Source: Dryococelus australis (lineage: Eukaryota > Arthropoda > Insecta > Phasmatodea > Phasmatidae). From it: a DNA stretch of 64,000 nt. Positions 11,591 through 22,608 of this stretch are shown one piece after another. Position 1 is the stretch's first letter. Each line of letters begins with the position of its first letter. The stretch lies in contig CM057009.1 in assembly GCA_029891345.1 (NCBI GenBank), positions 207,508,709 to 207,572,708 of the forward strand. The letters are read 5' to 3'. Under the pieces are notes generated by a model. That model saw nothing but the letters and a program-made list of their open reading frames with translations. It was not told the origin of the DNA and searched no databases. The position numbers and the translations under genes are program-made.

Positions 11591-12622
11591 AAAATAATAT
11601 TTAAATTCCTAAAAATGTTAACATTTTTCTAAGTTCAGTGTGAGTTACAAAGTTCAAGTTGTGCATCGACCAATATCAAAGCATGGTGGGATACTGCTGC
11701 AGTTCTAGGTACTTAAGTACAAATACAGTTTACCCATGAAGTGATGAAATAAACAAAGGGGCCTGGATATACACTTTTTTTAAGCGATACTATTAAATAA
11801 AATGTCCACCTTCAGATTTTTGGAGGTAGGACTATATAATTTTATTTCAAAATAGGGTAATTTATTTCAACATGCAACCTACATACACTACCACCGCCAC
11901 AATCTTTCGCAATATTCTGTGATCTTCCGCAATCTTACACAACCTTTTTGTGATATTTTGAAATCCGTTTGCATTTAGCACTGCAACAAGTCATTTTTAG
12001 TCAAGAATCAGTCTTGTGAGCATCTGGTCCGCCAGTTGTCTGCTTTAAGTGTGACCATGTGTTCAAGCTGAGCAAAGATAACACGAGGACGAAATATATT
12101 TTCATATTTTAAATAAATCTAGTTTTTGGACAGGGCAGCGATGATAACTTAATGAATTGGTAAGAAGTTTTTTGAACTTTTCTAGTAGGTCACTTCCCAG
12201 GCTAACCAAATAAATATAAATTATTCGTGAATTAAAGATAATTTTTTCCCATGGCATCTTGCATGCAAGGTTTTTCTTTTTCTTAGATTATTACACAATT
12301 GACTTTGGTGTAAGGGGGTTAGAGATGAAATTTTTTATATATATATATGTTGTTTCACCTTTGTTTCAAGTGTGAAATATTCCAAGCCTTGTTAGTGATG
12401 GTGCAGGTCGTTGCTCCTTGTAAGTTTAGGTCAAAGGCAGGCCTTCGTATTTGCAATCCATATTCACTGTATAGCGAGAGAGAATGCTTCCAAGTCAATC
12501 TTAACTTCCCCTGATACTAAGGTATCAGAATGCAACACAGCTCTATATGTAAATTATCCCAGCACTCAGAAAAACGCCCTCCGATATTTTCTAAGAACAA
12601 GAGAAAATTAATATTGTTTTAA

Positions 12623-13074
12623 TAGTTTCGGGTCTCGATCACAGGTCCTTACACCGCACCACCCCTTTGCAGATGGTTAAATCCTTATATCAGATGCGCA
12701 TGAATACTAAAAAGTGAGAAATTAATATACAAACAATGTTGAAAAATGTTTCTGAAACTCAGGTCACTAATCAAATTGTGAACCACTTATCTTACCCTGA
12801 TTCCTAAACCTTGCATTTCCCATTTATTATTCATTCCTACAGCAGTCTCCAAAAACACTGAGCAAAATTACAAAATTTTTTCTAAGTCCGATACAAAAAA
12901 TTAATACTTGTATGGTTTCAGGCTTCAAACTGGAGGCCCTACACCACACCTAACCAATGGATATTGCTTAAATGTTTATAGTTGGTGCGTATAAGAACAT
13001 AATTAGTCAGAAAATCATGTACAACAGTTTGTTTAAAATAATCTAATGCACAGGTTGGTATTCAAACTGGGGTC
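12623..13074 (+). repeat. Diverged tandem repeat next to the right inverted arm
   Basis: A block of the form GGTTTC-GGCTTCAAACTGG-GGCCCTACACC recurs near 12623, 12914 and (truncated) 13052. Between blocks, GGTTAAATCCTTATA near 12676 matches GCTTAAATGTTTATA near 12970, with following sequence also alike. Unit length is near 290 bases, with later units shortened. Confidence 0.5.
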
Positions 13075-13976
13075 CCTAAATCATGTTTATTCTTTGTCCA
13101 AAAATTTATACATACATTTATTACTGCGATATTTACTAAAGTCACACTGGAAAGCCAGTAATGTATAGTCTCAATTACTGACAAACTAATACACTTTTTC
13201 CTAAAACATGAGTGAGTACAAACATAAGCCAAAATGAACATGTTTTTGGAGTCACGCACCTTGTGGAAACAGTTATTTGGCTGTAATGTATGGGCCGGCA
13301 AGATCAATCGATGCAGCACCCATACGACCTTGGGATGAACATGTAGGCAATGGATGTTGCAAACACCATCTCCCCTCTCAATTCCTGGTTCCTCTGTGGT
13401 CAAGCTACACCACATCAGAACGGTCTGCACGTGAATGTCTGGTGTTACAGACTCCCTATACAACCAAATATTAATGTTCCCTGCCTATAACATTTTTTTT
13501 TTGTATTCTGTCATCGCCTTTCTTTCAAAAACAGCAACATTACTCTAACAAATACAAGCAAAACACATTCAGGATGTAGACTTAGGCTATTTGACACCAT
13601 GCAGATGCAGGGTTGTGAAAATGCTAACGCAGCTCTTCCCACGCACATGGTCATCTGACACCGCCCAGGTGAGAAAGAGACTTGAAAGCACGCACGCATC
13701 CTCTTACTTGACACCACCTAGGTGCGAACCTGATAACACTGCTCTTGCCATGCAAGCATACATATTTTGACAGCTGGAGGTTTTTTTCTAGGAAAAACAA
13801 TAAAACTCAGAGATATGAAAATGCATTTATTTAAGTTTTTATATATATTTTTAATAATACATTTTTTTTTTTTTTTTTTTAAGAGAAAAGATTTTTTTAG
13901 GAGAAAAAAGAAATTTTAAGGAAAAAGGGACATTTTTAGGGTATTTTGTTTGATTCTGAGTGCAAAACGGGAAATT
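13075..13976 (-). repeat. Right arm of the long inverted repeat
   Basis: This is the reverse complement of 1-937, including the CACC/GGTG motif series (seen here as CACCGCCCAGGTG and CACCACCTAGGTG forms) and the homopolymer-rich outer end. Beyond 13976 the sequence AAGATGGCGGCC continues, whose counterpart would lie before the window start. Confidence 0.8.
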
Positions 13977-14225
13977 CAAGATGGCGGCCAGAAACCCCTG
14001 AAGGAAATTTCTGGGGGAGCATTTTTAGCAGCTGGGTAAAATGGAAAATTTGTAGGCGATTTTTGGGTAAAATAATCTACTTCTGATATGATTTTTGGGT
14101 AAAAACACATAATATTGAAAGAAAAATTCCAAAATGGTGGAAATTCAGGATGGCCATTGGCTCCCTAGCTCCTGAATCCTGGAATCCTTGTCGAGAACAT
14201 AATACCAAACCTATTTACTCACATT

Positions 14226-14825
14226 GACTGCCTAACTCCTGCAGGCCCGATGTTAAGATAGAGTCAAATGCCTTACACGAGTAGGGGTGATGTTCACAAG
14301 AAGGTTAATAAGGCAAGGCCCATCACTAAGAGTCCACAAGTGCTAAGCATCCTTCTCAGCGGGTTCGGGCTACTGAGTCAATGCAAACATGTTGCTTTGC
14401 TGCAACGACTCACTGTTCCAGTACCAACTGTCTCACCTACAACTTTGTTCAAACCATCCACCCGTGTTGCGAAAAGATACCATCCAGTAGTGCAGGAGAT
14501 CCTGTTCGGCAAATGGTCTACCTACGCTCCGACTGTACCTAGTACCTCCACACCAATCGCAAACCTTTGCACCACACACGCATACCCCACCCTCCAGTCA
14601 AGGTAACCACGCTAGTACAGCCACCCGCAGGACAGACCTGCTGTCCCGCTCAGAGCCGGATTTAGCACCAAGTCGGCAGCCTACTAGGCCAGTATTGTAC
14701 TCCAGTCGGGAACCAGTGCCTAGAGATGAATAACCACCTAGTGATGCGACTCGCCTAGTGTCAAACAAGTTACCTAGAGACACCGGCAGCCAATCAGCCA
14801 GGACTGTCCCATGCCAAAAGAGGGT
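14226..14825 (+). repeat. Gypsy-1 5' LTR (probably partial)
   Basis: Homology to 23095-23749 begins around TGACTGCCTAACTCC (against TGAATGTCTACCTTC) and runs to CAGGACTGTCCCA (against CAGGACTGTCGCA), with a deletion of about 70 bases near 14605. The right limit is set loosely by the primer binding site at 14832. Gypsy-2 has LTRs of 1.5-2.1 kb, so this repeat may be only the 3' part of the full LTR. Confidence 0.6.
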
Positions 14826-14831
14826 ACTTTT

Positions 14832-14847
14832 TGTGCACAACGTGGGG
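14832..14847 (+). promoter_or_regulatory. Primer binding site, tRNA-Lys type, decayed
   Basis: TGTGCACAACGTGGGG matches the insect tRNA-Lys complementary site TGGCGCCCAACGTGGGG well in its 3' ten bases (CAACGTGGGG) and poorly at its start. Its position just inside the 5' LTR and ahead of the Gag start supports the call. Gypsy-2 has a related site. Confidence 0.55.
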
Positions 14848-14991
14848 TGTCCACCGTAATTTTGAAAAGAATTTGGACGAACTCGGCAAGAACGACCCAA
14901 AGGCGAGAGAACTAGCCGGTGGTCGCGTAGAGACTCAGACCAGACTGAGTAGTCTGTAAAAAACCCAGTAGCGCTCAATAACCCCTAAAGA

Positions 14992-15418
14992 TGTCGGACA
15001 CCAACGAGTCAACAAATGAGCAGGCAGAAGAGAATATGGACTCTACTATTAGCAACCACTGTGCCAAGGTAGAATGCCCCGGAGAAGCGGTTCACTGTAT
15101 TTGAGTGCGCACATTTCCAGCGCCAGTTCCATTACAACTGTTTAGGTTGGGATGATATAGTTTCCCAAACCTATGGTCTAGAGTACCAACGTGAGGACTG
15201 CAGAATAAGACAGACGGCCTATTGTAGCTGGGTGACCTGCCAAGGACAAGAGCAGTTCACCGTTCAATGTAATGTCTGTGCTGAAACATTTCATCACCTA
15301 TGCATTGGATGGCCCAATGAGCGGGTGACCCGACTGGGAATGGTAAACTGGTGCGAGATCTGTCAGCGGGCTGCCGAATACTGCCCATACAACCCTGGAA
15401 ACAGTCTGAAAACCTAAT
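14992..15418 (+). pseudogene. Gypsy-1 Gag N-terminus with tandem PHD-like zinc fingers
   Basis: An ATG at 14992 opens MSDTNESTNEQAEENMDS, an acidic start with the same flavour as the Gypsy-2 start. A frameshift near 15105 is needed to continue. The first finger (about 15058-15205) shows a CAKVEC pair, then FEC and FHYNCLGW. The second (15226-15372) shows CSWVTC, then CNVC, FHHLCIGW and WCEIC. That is the C4-H-C3 spacing of a PHD finger, including the tryptophan before the last CxxC. PHD fingers usually bind histone tails, so a chromatin-reading or targeting role for Gag can be inferred but is unproven. Capsid follows directly. Confidence 0.6.
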
Positions 15419-16080
15419 CCAGCCGCTCAACACGAGTGCCACAGACTCCTGACTTCACGGGCCATCCGCATGAAGACCCACTTATTTTCCTCGCAGACTG
15501 CGAACGAGAATTCAAAGAGCAGGAGGAACCTCCAAAGCAGTGGACTAAACTAACCCAAGGATGCCTTAAACGCAAAGCACTTGACTGGTGGGGAAAATAC
15601 AGGGACTTCATCATCGAATGGACGCAATTCCAAAATAGGCTAGCTATGGAATTCACTGGAAAAGAGGTGCTACCTAACCTCACCACTGAATTTTACAGCT
15701 GTATCCAGACCCTCGAAGAAGAAACTCAAATTTTCATTCACCGTAAAGTACAAATGTTCTGGCGGACCTTACCGGAAGAAACGGAGGAAGGCTGTGTACG
15801 ACACATAACACGCATGCTGTTGCATCAACTAAGAAATCTCTTGATTTTACCCAAGCTGCACGACGTGAAAGAGTTGGTGGACCGAACACGAGAGATCGAG
15901 TGAAATCTACAGGCGCAAGCCCGTCTAGAATGCCCAAAAACGAGATAGTGTGTGGAAGAAGAGAAACCCAAAGAAAAGAAGGTCACTGCACTGTCCCCGA
16001 TACTACCAGTGCGTAACCTCCCGAAGTGTTGGTTCTGTCCTGGTTATCACTTTCACAAGGATTGCCCGATAAGACAGGCG
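15419..16080 (+). pseudogene. Gypsy-1 Gag capsid and CCHC zinc knuckle
   Basis: Capsid-like sequence starts at about 15436 with TPDFTGHPHEDPLIFLADCE. The hallmark LDWWGKYRDF follows about 50 residues later, then LAMEFTGKEVL. Gypsy-2 has collinear sequence (ITDFAGRPHKDP, MWWERYGEF, LATEFTGKELL). A stop at 15901 and later frame changes separate it from the zinc knuckle CWFCPGYHFHKDC at 16027-16065. That knuckle has CX2CX3HX4C spacing, one residue shorter than the usual CX2CX4HX4C. The family role of Gag is to form the particle and package RNA. Confidence 0.7.
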
Positions 16081-16249
16081 TCATGCACTTGCATAGAAGA
16101 AGGGGGCACAACTTATGATCCGTGACCCACTCCGAATCAGCAGAAGGGATCCTCCCAGACGGGAAACAATGCCTTCCACGGATAAAAAGGGCCGACCTCG
16201 CCAAAACCCAAGGGCCCGTAATCCAACTAATGGATGAATAAGTAGAACC

Positions 16250-16345
16250 CCCTAAGGCGCACACGTCAAAAGTAATTATAAACAACCAAAGTGTCATTGC
16301 ACTACGAGATTCTAACACTACCAGGAACTTCGTTTGTGGTGACCT
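16250..16345 (+). pseudogene. Gypsy-1 aspartic protease remnant
   Basis: VIALRDSNTTRNFV at about 16292-16335 corresponds to the LDSGATRNF active-site segment of Gypsy proteases. The glycine of DSG is lost, and an R replaces a hydrophobic residue ahead of the aspartate. Gypsy-2 shows LASLDSAATRNLI at the same place. The rest of the protease is too decayed to outline. Confidence 0.5.
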
Positions 16346-16839
16346 CCATACGGTGGAATAATGGGAGACCATACACCCTCAATTGAAAACAGTTTGAATG
16401 GCCAAACCTGACTACACCGTGGATGGGTGAATAACACAGAGTTTAACCATTCAGAAAATAAACAGCACTGCTGAATTCACTGTGCCCTTGGACTCCAGGA
16501 AATGGTCATCCTCGGCCACCTGTGGCTCCACCAACAACAATGTGTATTGGATCACGGTCAGGGCAAGGTGTACCTAGGCCACTAACAATGAGTCTTGATC
16601 AACTGGGAGCATAGCCCACAAGCCGAAACTGCCCCGCCGCTGCTAGCAACAGAAATCAACCATGACATGGACTATAAGATCCAACAATTGAAGCAAGTTT
16701 TGAACCAGCATGCGGGGCATTCAAATCAAAAGGAACGCTACGCCAGACAAGCACCATACAACACAAAATATGACTCACCACAAACAAGCCCGTACACAAC
16801 CGCCCATGTAGGGTGTCAGCATAGTGCCGCCAACTGATT

Positions 16840-17640
16840 ATGGAGCAAATAAAGGAGATAAAACAACAGGGCGTCATTGAACCGTCAGCTTCACTGTAGA
16901 ACTTGCATGTTGTTCTGGTTCCAAAGAAAGATGAACAGTTGCGGTTCTGCATAAATTACAAGGACCAGAATGATGTCATGCATCCCATCGCTCCACCAGC
17001 CGTAAATTTGGCTCATATTCTTCGAGATATTGGAGAGACTCAAATCTTCAGTACCCTAGAACAGCAGTCTAGGTACATTACACCGCTTTCACTAGCCCAG
17101 AAAGGGAAACTACAATTTTGGGTTATGCCCTTCGGGCTAAAAACTGCACCCGCAACACTAAAGATACTTGTGTCATTGGAAGTCCTAACTGGATACGTCA
17201 GGCAGTTCTGCTTTGCATATCTCGATGATGTCATTATATACTCCAAGACCTAGGAAGAACCCCTAACACACTTCCAACAAGTTCTCGAGAGCCTCAAGAT
17301 CCACGGAATGACCACCAAATTATCAAAGAGCAACTTTGGGAAAATATTGATAGACTATCTTGGACACGCGGTTTCGCCACTCTGCAACTTTCCCCAAACC
17401 CTATACGAGCCATCCAGGAAGCCCACGAGCCATCCACCAAAAAGCAACTCCGGCAGTTATTGGGGCTTTGTAATTGGCTATATAACTTTGCACCATACAT
17501 CGACAATCTTACGGCACCCTTGCACCCCTACTGGAGAAAGAATCAAGATGGCGATGGGGACCGGAACACAGTGCAGCATTTCAAGCCTTAAAGAAGTGCT
17601 TCCAGAATATAAAGCAGCTTCACCAACCCCAAGGGGAAGG
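16840..17640 (+). pseudogene. Gypsy-1 reverse transcriptase
   Basis: The linker before RT reads QQGVIEPSASL near 16870. The open part from 16903 carries HVVLVPKKDEQLRFCINYKD, then FWVMPFGLKTAPAT (about 17119-17160) and the catalytic FAYLDDVIIYSKT, with YLDD at 17218-17229. Downstream thumb and connection traces (DYLGHAVSP near 17355) continue across stops. RT copies the element RNA into DNA in the particle. The YLDD box is intact, but a stop at 17251 and frameshifts make the gene dead. The FG-to-catalytic core aligns with Gypsy-2. Confidence 0.85.
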
Positions 17641-18045
17641 ACCCTTAATTCTCCAGACCGACGGCTACTAAAGTGGTCTCAGCCTCGTACTTTACCAATA
17701 GGATGAAGGAGGCCACCCGCAGGTAATAGCATATGCCAGCACCCGCCTAAATGCAACTGAACAACGCCACCATAACAATGAACAAGAGTGCCTGGCTGTC
17801 ATATGGGTGATGCGGAAGTACCGGTACTACTTGGAAAGGACTCACTTCATTCTCTGCACAGACAGTAAGGTGCTACAATGCTACGGATATCTACAGCTGC
17901 TAAATCAAAGTTTGGGAGATGGGACATGTTCCTGACCGAATTCGACTTTGAGGTGCAGCACTGTTCCGGGAAAATGAATGATTTACCTGACACCCTGTCC
18001 CACCAACCTGATTTGGACCTCGACGAGAAAGCAGACAAAGACTGA
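17640..18045 (+). pseudogene. Gypsy-1 RNase H
   Basis: The opening segment LILQTDGY (near 17643) carries the first catalytic aspartate. VIAYASTRLNATEQRH, CLAVIWVMRKYRYYL and HFILCTDSKVLQ follow, the last with the third conserved aspartate. The closing GKMNDLPDTLS matches the canonical NVxADALSR end. Frame changes occur between these blocks. The domain removes the RNA template during reverse transcription. The order and spacing match Gypsy-2 exactly. Confidence 0.75.
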
Positions 18046-18146
18046 GACCACATGGCACCACTCCAGCCATCGAAAGTCAGTCCAAGAGAGCAGATCCATC
18101 TACTACAGCTGCAAACCAGCAGGGACCAGATTGCCGCACACCAGCA

Positions 18147-19240
18147 ATGGAAATACAGGGGCTACTTAAGATGCACCATAAATGCTTCGAGGTCCGTAAA
18201 AATGTAGTGTGGTCCTGCAATGGTCAACCTGTGGCAAAATGGAGGATATGGGTACCTAAAGCCCTCTGCACCAATATCTGCTACCACTATCATGAACACC
18301 TGGAGACCGCTCACCCAGGCACCAAGGAAACTCTAGCAGTTATAGACGGCCGGTATATCTGGGACAGGGTAATGAGGGACATCCGACAATATGTGGGAAG
18401 TTGTGAGAAGTGGCCTCCAATGGCCAAGCCTCTGAGCCCGCATACCCCATGGACACACGTGGGAGCGGACTTGATGGGCCTATACCCACGAAGCACTCGC
18501 GGTAACCGCTACCTACTCGTTACCAACCTATTTTCCCGCTGGTAGAAGCATTTCCCCTACCCAGCCAGGAAACTCACATCATTGGGACGTTCGAGGCCAA
18601 AATTATCCCTAGGTCGGGATACCCACAATGCCCCCTAACAGACATTGGAACACAGTTCACCGGCCATAAGTGGCTCGCCACCTGCGAAGAATGGGGGTGG
18701 AGATGTGGACAACCCCATTATACCACCCACAAGCAAATCCCACTGAAAAGAAGAAATCAGAAGATAAAGAAAATCCTGTGCCTTAGCGTTGGGGATGGCT
18801 ACAAACATTGGGATAGGTACATCCTGAAAATACTGTTTGCCCTACAATGAAGGACAAACGAAGCCACCAATGCAAGTCCAAGCCAACTCCTCTTAGGGAT
18901 TACCGTACGCCAACCTGGGGATTGGCAGTGGGAAAATTCCCCATCCAAACTACCACAGCCAGAAGATAATCATCTGGCGGCTTTAACCCACATTGACACA
19001 CCAAGGGAAGCCCAGCAGGAGCTGTATATTCAACGCACGTACCTGCAACCTCGAATGGGCACCCAAAAATTCAATATGGGCGAGTTTGTACTCCTGCGAC
19101 TCCATCCACTCAGTAAAGATAGTACACAGTTTAGCGCAGGCCTCACCGGCATATGGGAAAGCCCCTATAGGGTGGTAAGTCGGCGCGATAACATTTCCTG
19201 GGTGGAAGACTTCCATGGGCGGATCCGCAAAGCAGTGTGA
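18147..19240 (+). pseudogene. Gypsy-1 integrase
   Basis: An N-terminal zinc-binding region shows YHYHEHLETAHPGTKETL and VGSCEKW, with the second Cys of CxxC lost. The core begins TPWTHVGADLMGLYPRSTRG (first catalytic aspartate in ADLMG). LTDIGTQF near 18635 holds the second, and NPTE near 18740 the glutamate, after which the frame shifts to KRRNQKIKKILCLSVG. The C-terminal part has FNMGEFVLLRLHPLS and WESPYRVV, a GPY/F-like module. All three acidic residues can still be read, but the frame is broken at least four times. Confidence 0.8.
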
Positions 19241-20488
19241 GGACAAATCCGGGCCTTCCCACACGAGAACCCGGAACAGGGAGTGCAAGGGGCAGCCTCC
19301 ATAACCTCCGAAGCCTCAGAGGAAGTGGATGAACATACCACCAAGTTTTCCCCACCCACTGGTCCAACGAAAAAGCTGGTACTCTTAACAGCAGCCACAG
19401 GCAACCAAGGATCGAGCTATCTGCCACCAGTTTGGCCTAAGGGGCCACCAAGAACAGCAAGACCAGCAAGCTGTACACTGCCCTCAACCCCCACCGAATT
19501 CAAAAACCAGGTGGGAACCCAAGGGGGAAAGTGGACCCCAAGTGCCAGTAAGTTATCATGGTGTAATCCGCTAGATAGGGAAAAATGACCATGGCGGCTG
19601 CCGCCAAACCCCATTTACAAAAGGGGGGGAAATGCCGGGCATCCAGCCGAAGTGAAGAAAAGGTGACTGCTTTACTCGGAATCGAAACAAACCACAGTCA
19701 AGCAGTCCCAAAGGGAACTCCCGGTCACACCCAGAAGAGCCGGTGAAACGTTCCCAACAACTCCGGTCGACAGCGAGGGACAGATCAGAATTCCCCATCT
19801 AAATGGGCCCATCTTGAGGGCCCTCACTGAGCTTGTCCAGCAGCCGCGCAGTAATTGGAGGAACCGCCATCTGCTCCAAGTACGGTACGTGAGTTGGGAG
19901 CGACTGTGGAAGCGTTCTTCACTCTGGGAAGTGGAGACGCTAGTGCTTCAGCCGGAGGGGCAGAAGAAGAAAGCCTATCACAAGGCCTGCCCCAAATGGA
20001 ACCTGCAGCCACGGTGTCACTCGCCGACACACCTCATGCCGAGGCAGACACTTGGGGTACTTCGTCCGCATGAGAGGAGGACCAACAGCCAGCCAATGGG
20101 GGGAGGGGGGCCCTTACAGTCCCCAAATACAAGGCAGTCCGCCAGACAAACAGTAGCACCAGCCGAACCACTGCCTCTGGCGGCTACCCCGCTGGCAACC
20201 ACGTCGGACAGTGAGCCTGTAAGTACACCTACATCGCCTGTCGATCAGTCCTGGACCACGGGCAAGGGTAAGCCCACACAGCAGTTCCTGCCACATCAAT
20301 GTCTGCAGCCTCAGCGGTCCTGCCGGGTCAATGCAGTGTCAGGCCAGTACCGGGTGCCGCCCTTGATGCCACCCTCAAAGTTTGCCTGGCCTACCCTGCT
20401 GCATGTTGTCCTGAGAAAGCAGGGGAGGCAGATGAAGAAGCAGGGGAAGCCTCGCTCTGCAATGCAGCATGCCACAATGAATGAGTGA
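19241..20488 (+). pseudogene. Gypsy-1 proline-rich region downstream of integrase
   Basis: Following the integrase module is a GC-richer stretch with open frames at 19283-19588 and 19814-20488 (224 codons, the longest open frame in the window). The content is rich in P, T, S, A and Q. An alternative frame (from 19855 and again from 20299) gives an acidic A/G/E-rich peptide, so the true frame is unsure. No transmembrane, signal or envelope motif is visible, so I do not call an env gene. Gypsy-2 also has a long basic, P/T-rich tail here, which favours a real C-terminal extension of pol or a third ORF. Confidence 0.4.
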
Positions 20489-21754
20489 TCGTAGAGTTTT
20501 ATCCTCCCTTTTAAATAGGTAGACATACCGGTGAATTACACATACAGGGCAGTGCAGTGCTACAAAAGGAAAATGCCCTATAGTTAGCCAGGTGTGACCT
20601 TGATAGTGATCCTGAAAAGAAGACCTGTGATGCACTGGCATTGACAGCCTTGAGAAAGCCAACTGCACACACAAAGGTAAAATTTGCACCAAGATTTCTG
20701 GCTAATAACATAAAGGTATGTTACGTAATTTGTAAATGATCTTTCAAGGAACTAATGCAAGTGTAAATATGTATAAAGCTTAGAGAACTCTACCTCGTTC
20801 CTCTTCTTTTGCGAGTTTAACCCATAATGGCAACTGCCTACTGTAAATAGTAATTTTGAATACTCTTGTTGAAAGAGATTTCTAAGTGTTAAATTCAAAC
20901 TGTGAAATGTCAAGTCAGATTGCTTCAAATGCAAAAGAAAGGTGTAAAAGTGTTACTTGAAAAGCATGTAAATAGTAATAATATGAGGCAAGTTCAGTAA
21001 CGAGATTAAAACATTCAAGTCGTCGTACATATATGATCGTTTGCTGTGTTAATGTAAAAATTTCGCCAATCTGAATTGTTACTAAATCTGTTGGTAAACA
21101 TTCAAGGTTCTGTTGATGATACAGATAAACCATGTAAGGATGGTAATGTGACTTCAAGGACGTGATATGCAAGTAAATCTTTTATCTCAATTTGTTAAAG
21201 AATTTTAGTACTTTTTGGGTGACAAGTGCTTTATGTCTCTCTCTTCTCTATATCAATATAAGATGGTGAAGTACGTCTGTTTCCCCATTTTGCCACTACA
21301 CACGCATCCCCACTTTAGTGTTCAGATGAGATAATGGAGGGTCACAGCTGACAAATCCCGTAGTTTTTTAAAACTTGTTCTGCTATGTGTTACGATAGGG
21401 AGGCCAAAGGCACGGCCTAAATACTTTACCACACCAGGCGGCCACAACAGTCAGCTGGCATACACGCCTTGCGAGTGGGGCCTTGGGCATATTTTTTCTT
21501 TTTATAAATTTTATATATCTTTTATTAAAACCAGCTCCCCAGGGTCGCAACTTATTCTGTGTGCCAGCCAACATGTTTGATCTCTCCTCAGATTCGTAAG
21601 AATAATATTGTGAGTAACCAAACCTTAGAGCTGTTTATGTAGGTTGGCCCACTATAATAAAGGTCACGCCATATCACAGACACCAGGTACCCTTTGCGAT
21701 ACTCACCCTACACTCCAAGGAGACACATGTCGCTTCCAGTCCACCAGCAAGGGT

Positions 21755-21767
21755 GGGGGGGGGGGGG
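21755..21767 (+). repeat. Poly(G) tract, 13 bases, polypurine-tract candidate
   Basis: Thirteen G followed by AGAAGGAACA gives about 22 purines. This could be the polypurine tract of Gypsy-1 if its 3' LTR starts here, comparable to the G tract beside the Gypsy-2 3' LTR. Confidence 0.4.
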
Positions 21768-21788
21768 AGAAGGAACATAGCCTTGTAT

Positions 21789-21791
<3 letters not shown>

Positions 21792-21822
<31 letters not shown>
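21792..21822 (+). repeat. (GA)n microsatellite
   Basis: About fifteen GA dinucleotides form an uninterrupted run ahead of AAGGTTCGTC. Confidence 0.9.
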
Positions 21823-21826
<4 letters not shown>

Positions 21827-22608
21827 TCGTCTAGCCGACTCCGCTACTGCAATAATACGTCCATACCATCCATCTGCCTTGCGCTGCCTGCCAGCACGTC
21901 ATTCGAGTAGTGAGAGCGAGCATTCCCGGATAAGAATTTTTTTCTCTTCTCTACTCATTGCCAAGATGAGTCTCCGTTGCAAAGGCTGGGCTTGCACCTG
22001 CTAATCCCCTCCCCAAATGCCATATGCCAGTGAAGGAAGGGATGGTCGAAGAGCATAAAAGGAGATGTGCCCCGGCCCCTCGAACGTCAGTTCTGCTTCA
22101 GTTCTCAATCAAATCTAATGATAACTCTCCTGGGCTCTCATCGCATAAGCAATTGGTGCAGAGGCCTGCACCTCTCCAGTTTACTTCACCTATTCTGCAT
22201 GGGGCCGAAGATCATATCCAACCTGCAGACCTTTAAGGAAGAACCAGAGGGATCATCAGAGCAGCACACTGAGAAATGTTCGGTCCCTTACAGACACCAA
22301 AGAGTAGTGCTCTCCCCGAGGAGTAAACCTTAACTCACATATCAGCAAATACCTACTACTCCCATAGCTTTGCACAGGGCACCTTCCCCTCTTTATACTA
22401 GGGTGTTTACCTACCGCCAAGTCCGTGTGGATGGGAGATAGCATTTCCACCATATCTGTTTATTTTCCTCCATGGTAAAATAAACCTTGATCTTACCTAT
22501 CTTCTTGAGTATCACTCCAACCTCCTACTTCGTATCACTGGTTGACAGCGATGGCAGGAGACCAGGTTTGCTCTTTCCAAATCTACACAAACAACATACC
22601 AAAACATC

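Larger units (their letters stand above)
11127..13074. other. Interior of the inverted-repeat element, no genes
   Basis: This AT-rich sequence lies between the 3' end of LTR-X and the right inverted arm. It contains a short tandem array (11501-11590), a TA run (12332-12347) and diverged repeats around 12623-13074. No protein homology is recognisable. If LTR-X inserted into the inverted-repeat element, that element was originally about 3.8 kb with arms of about 0.9 kb. Confidence 0.5.

Noticed and set aside
1-13976. Polinton/Maverick element
   Set aside because: Arm length would fit, but no DNA polymerase B, retroviral-type integrase, ATPase, protease or capsid motif is found between the arms, and most of the interior is explained by LTR-X.
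15226-15372. RING or FYVE finger instead of PHD in Gypsy-1 Gag
   Set aside because: The Cys/His order (C4-H-C3) with a tryptophan just before the last CxxC fits PHD better than RING (C3HC4) or FYVE, though decay leaves some doubt.
19814-20488. Envelope gene of an errantivirus
   Set aside because: No signal peptide, transmembrane segment, furin-type site or Cys pattern is visible; composition is P/Q/T/R-rich.
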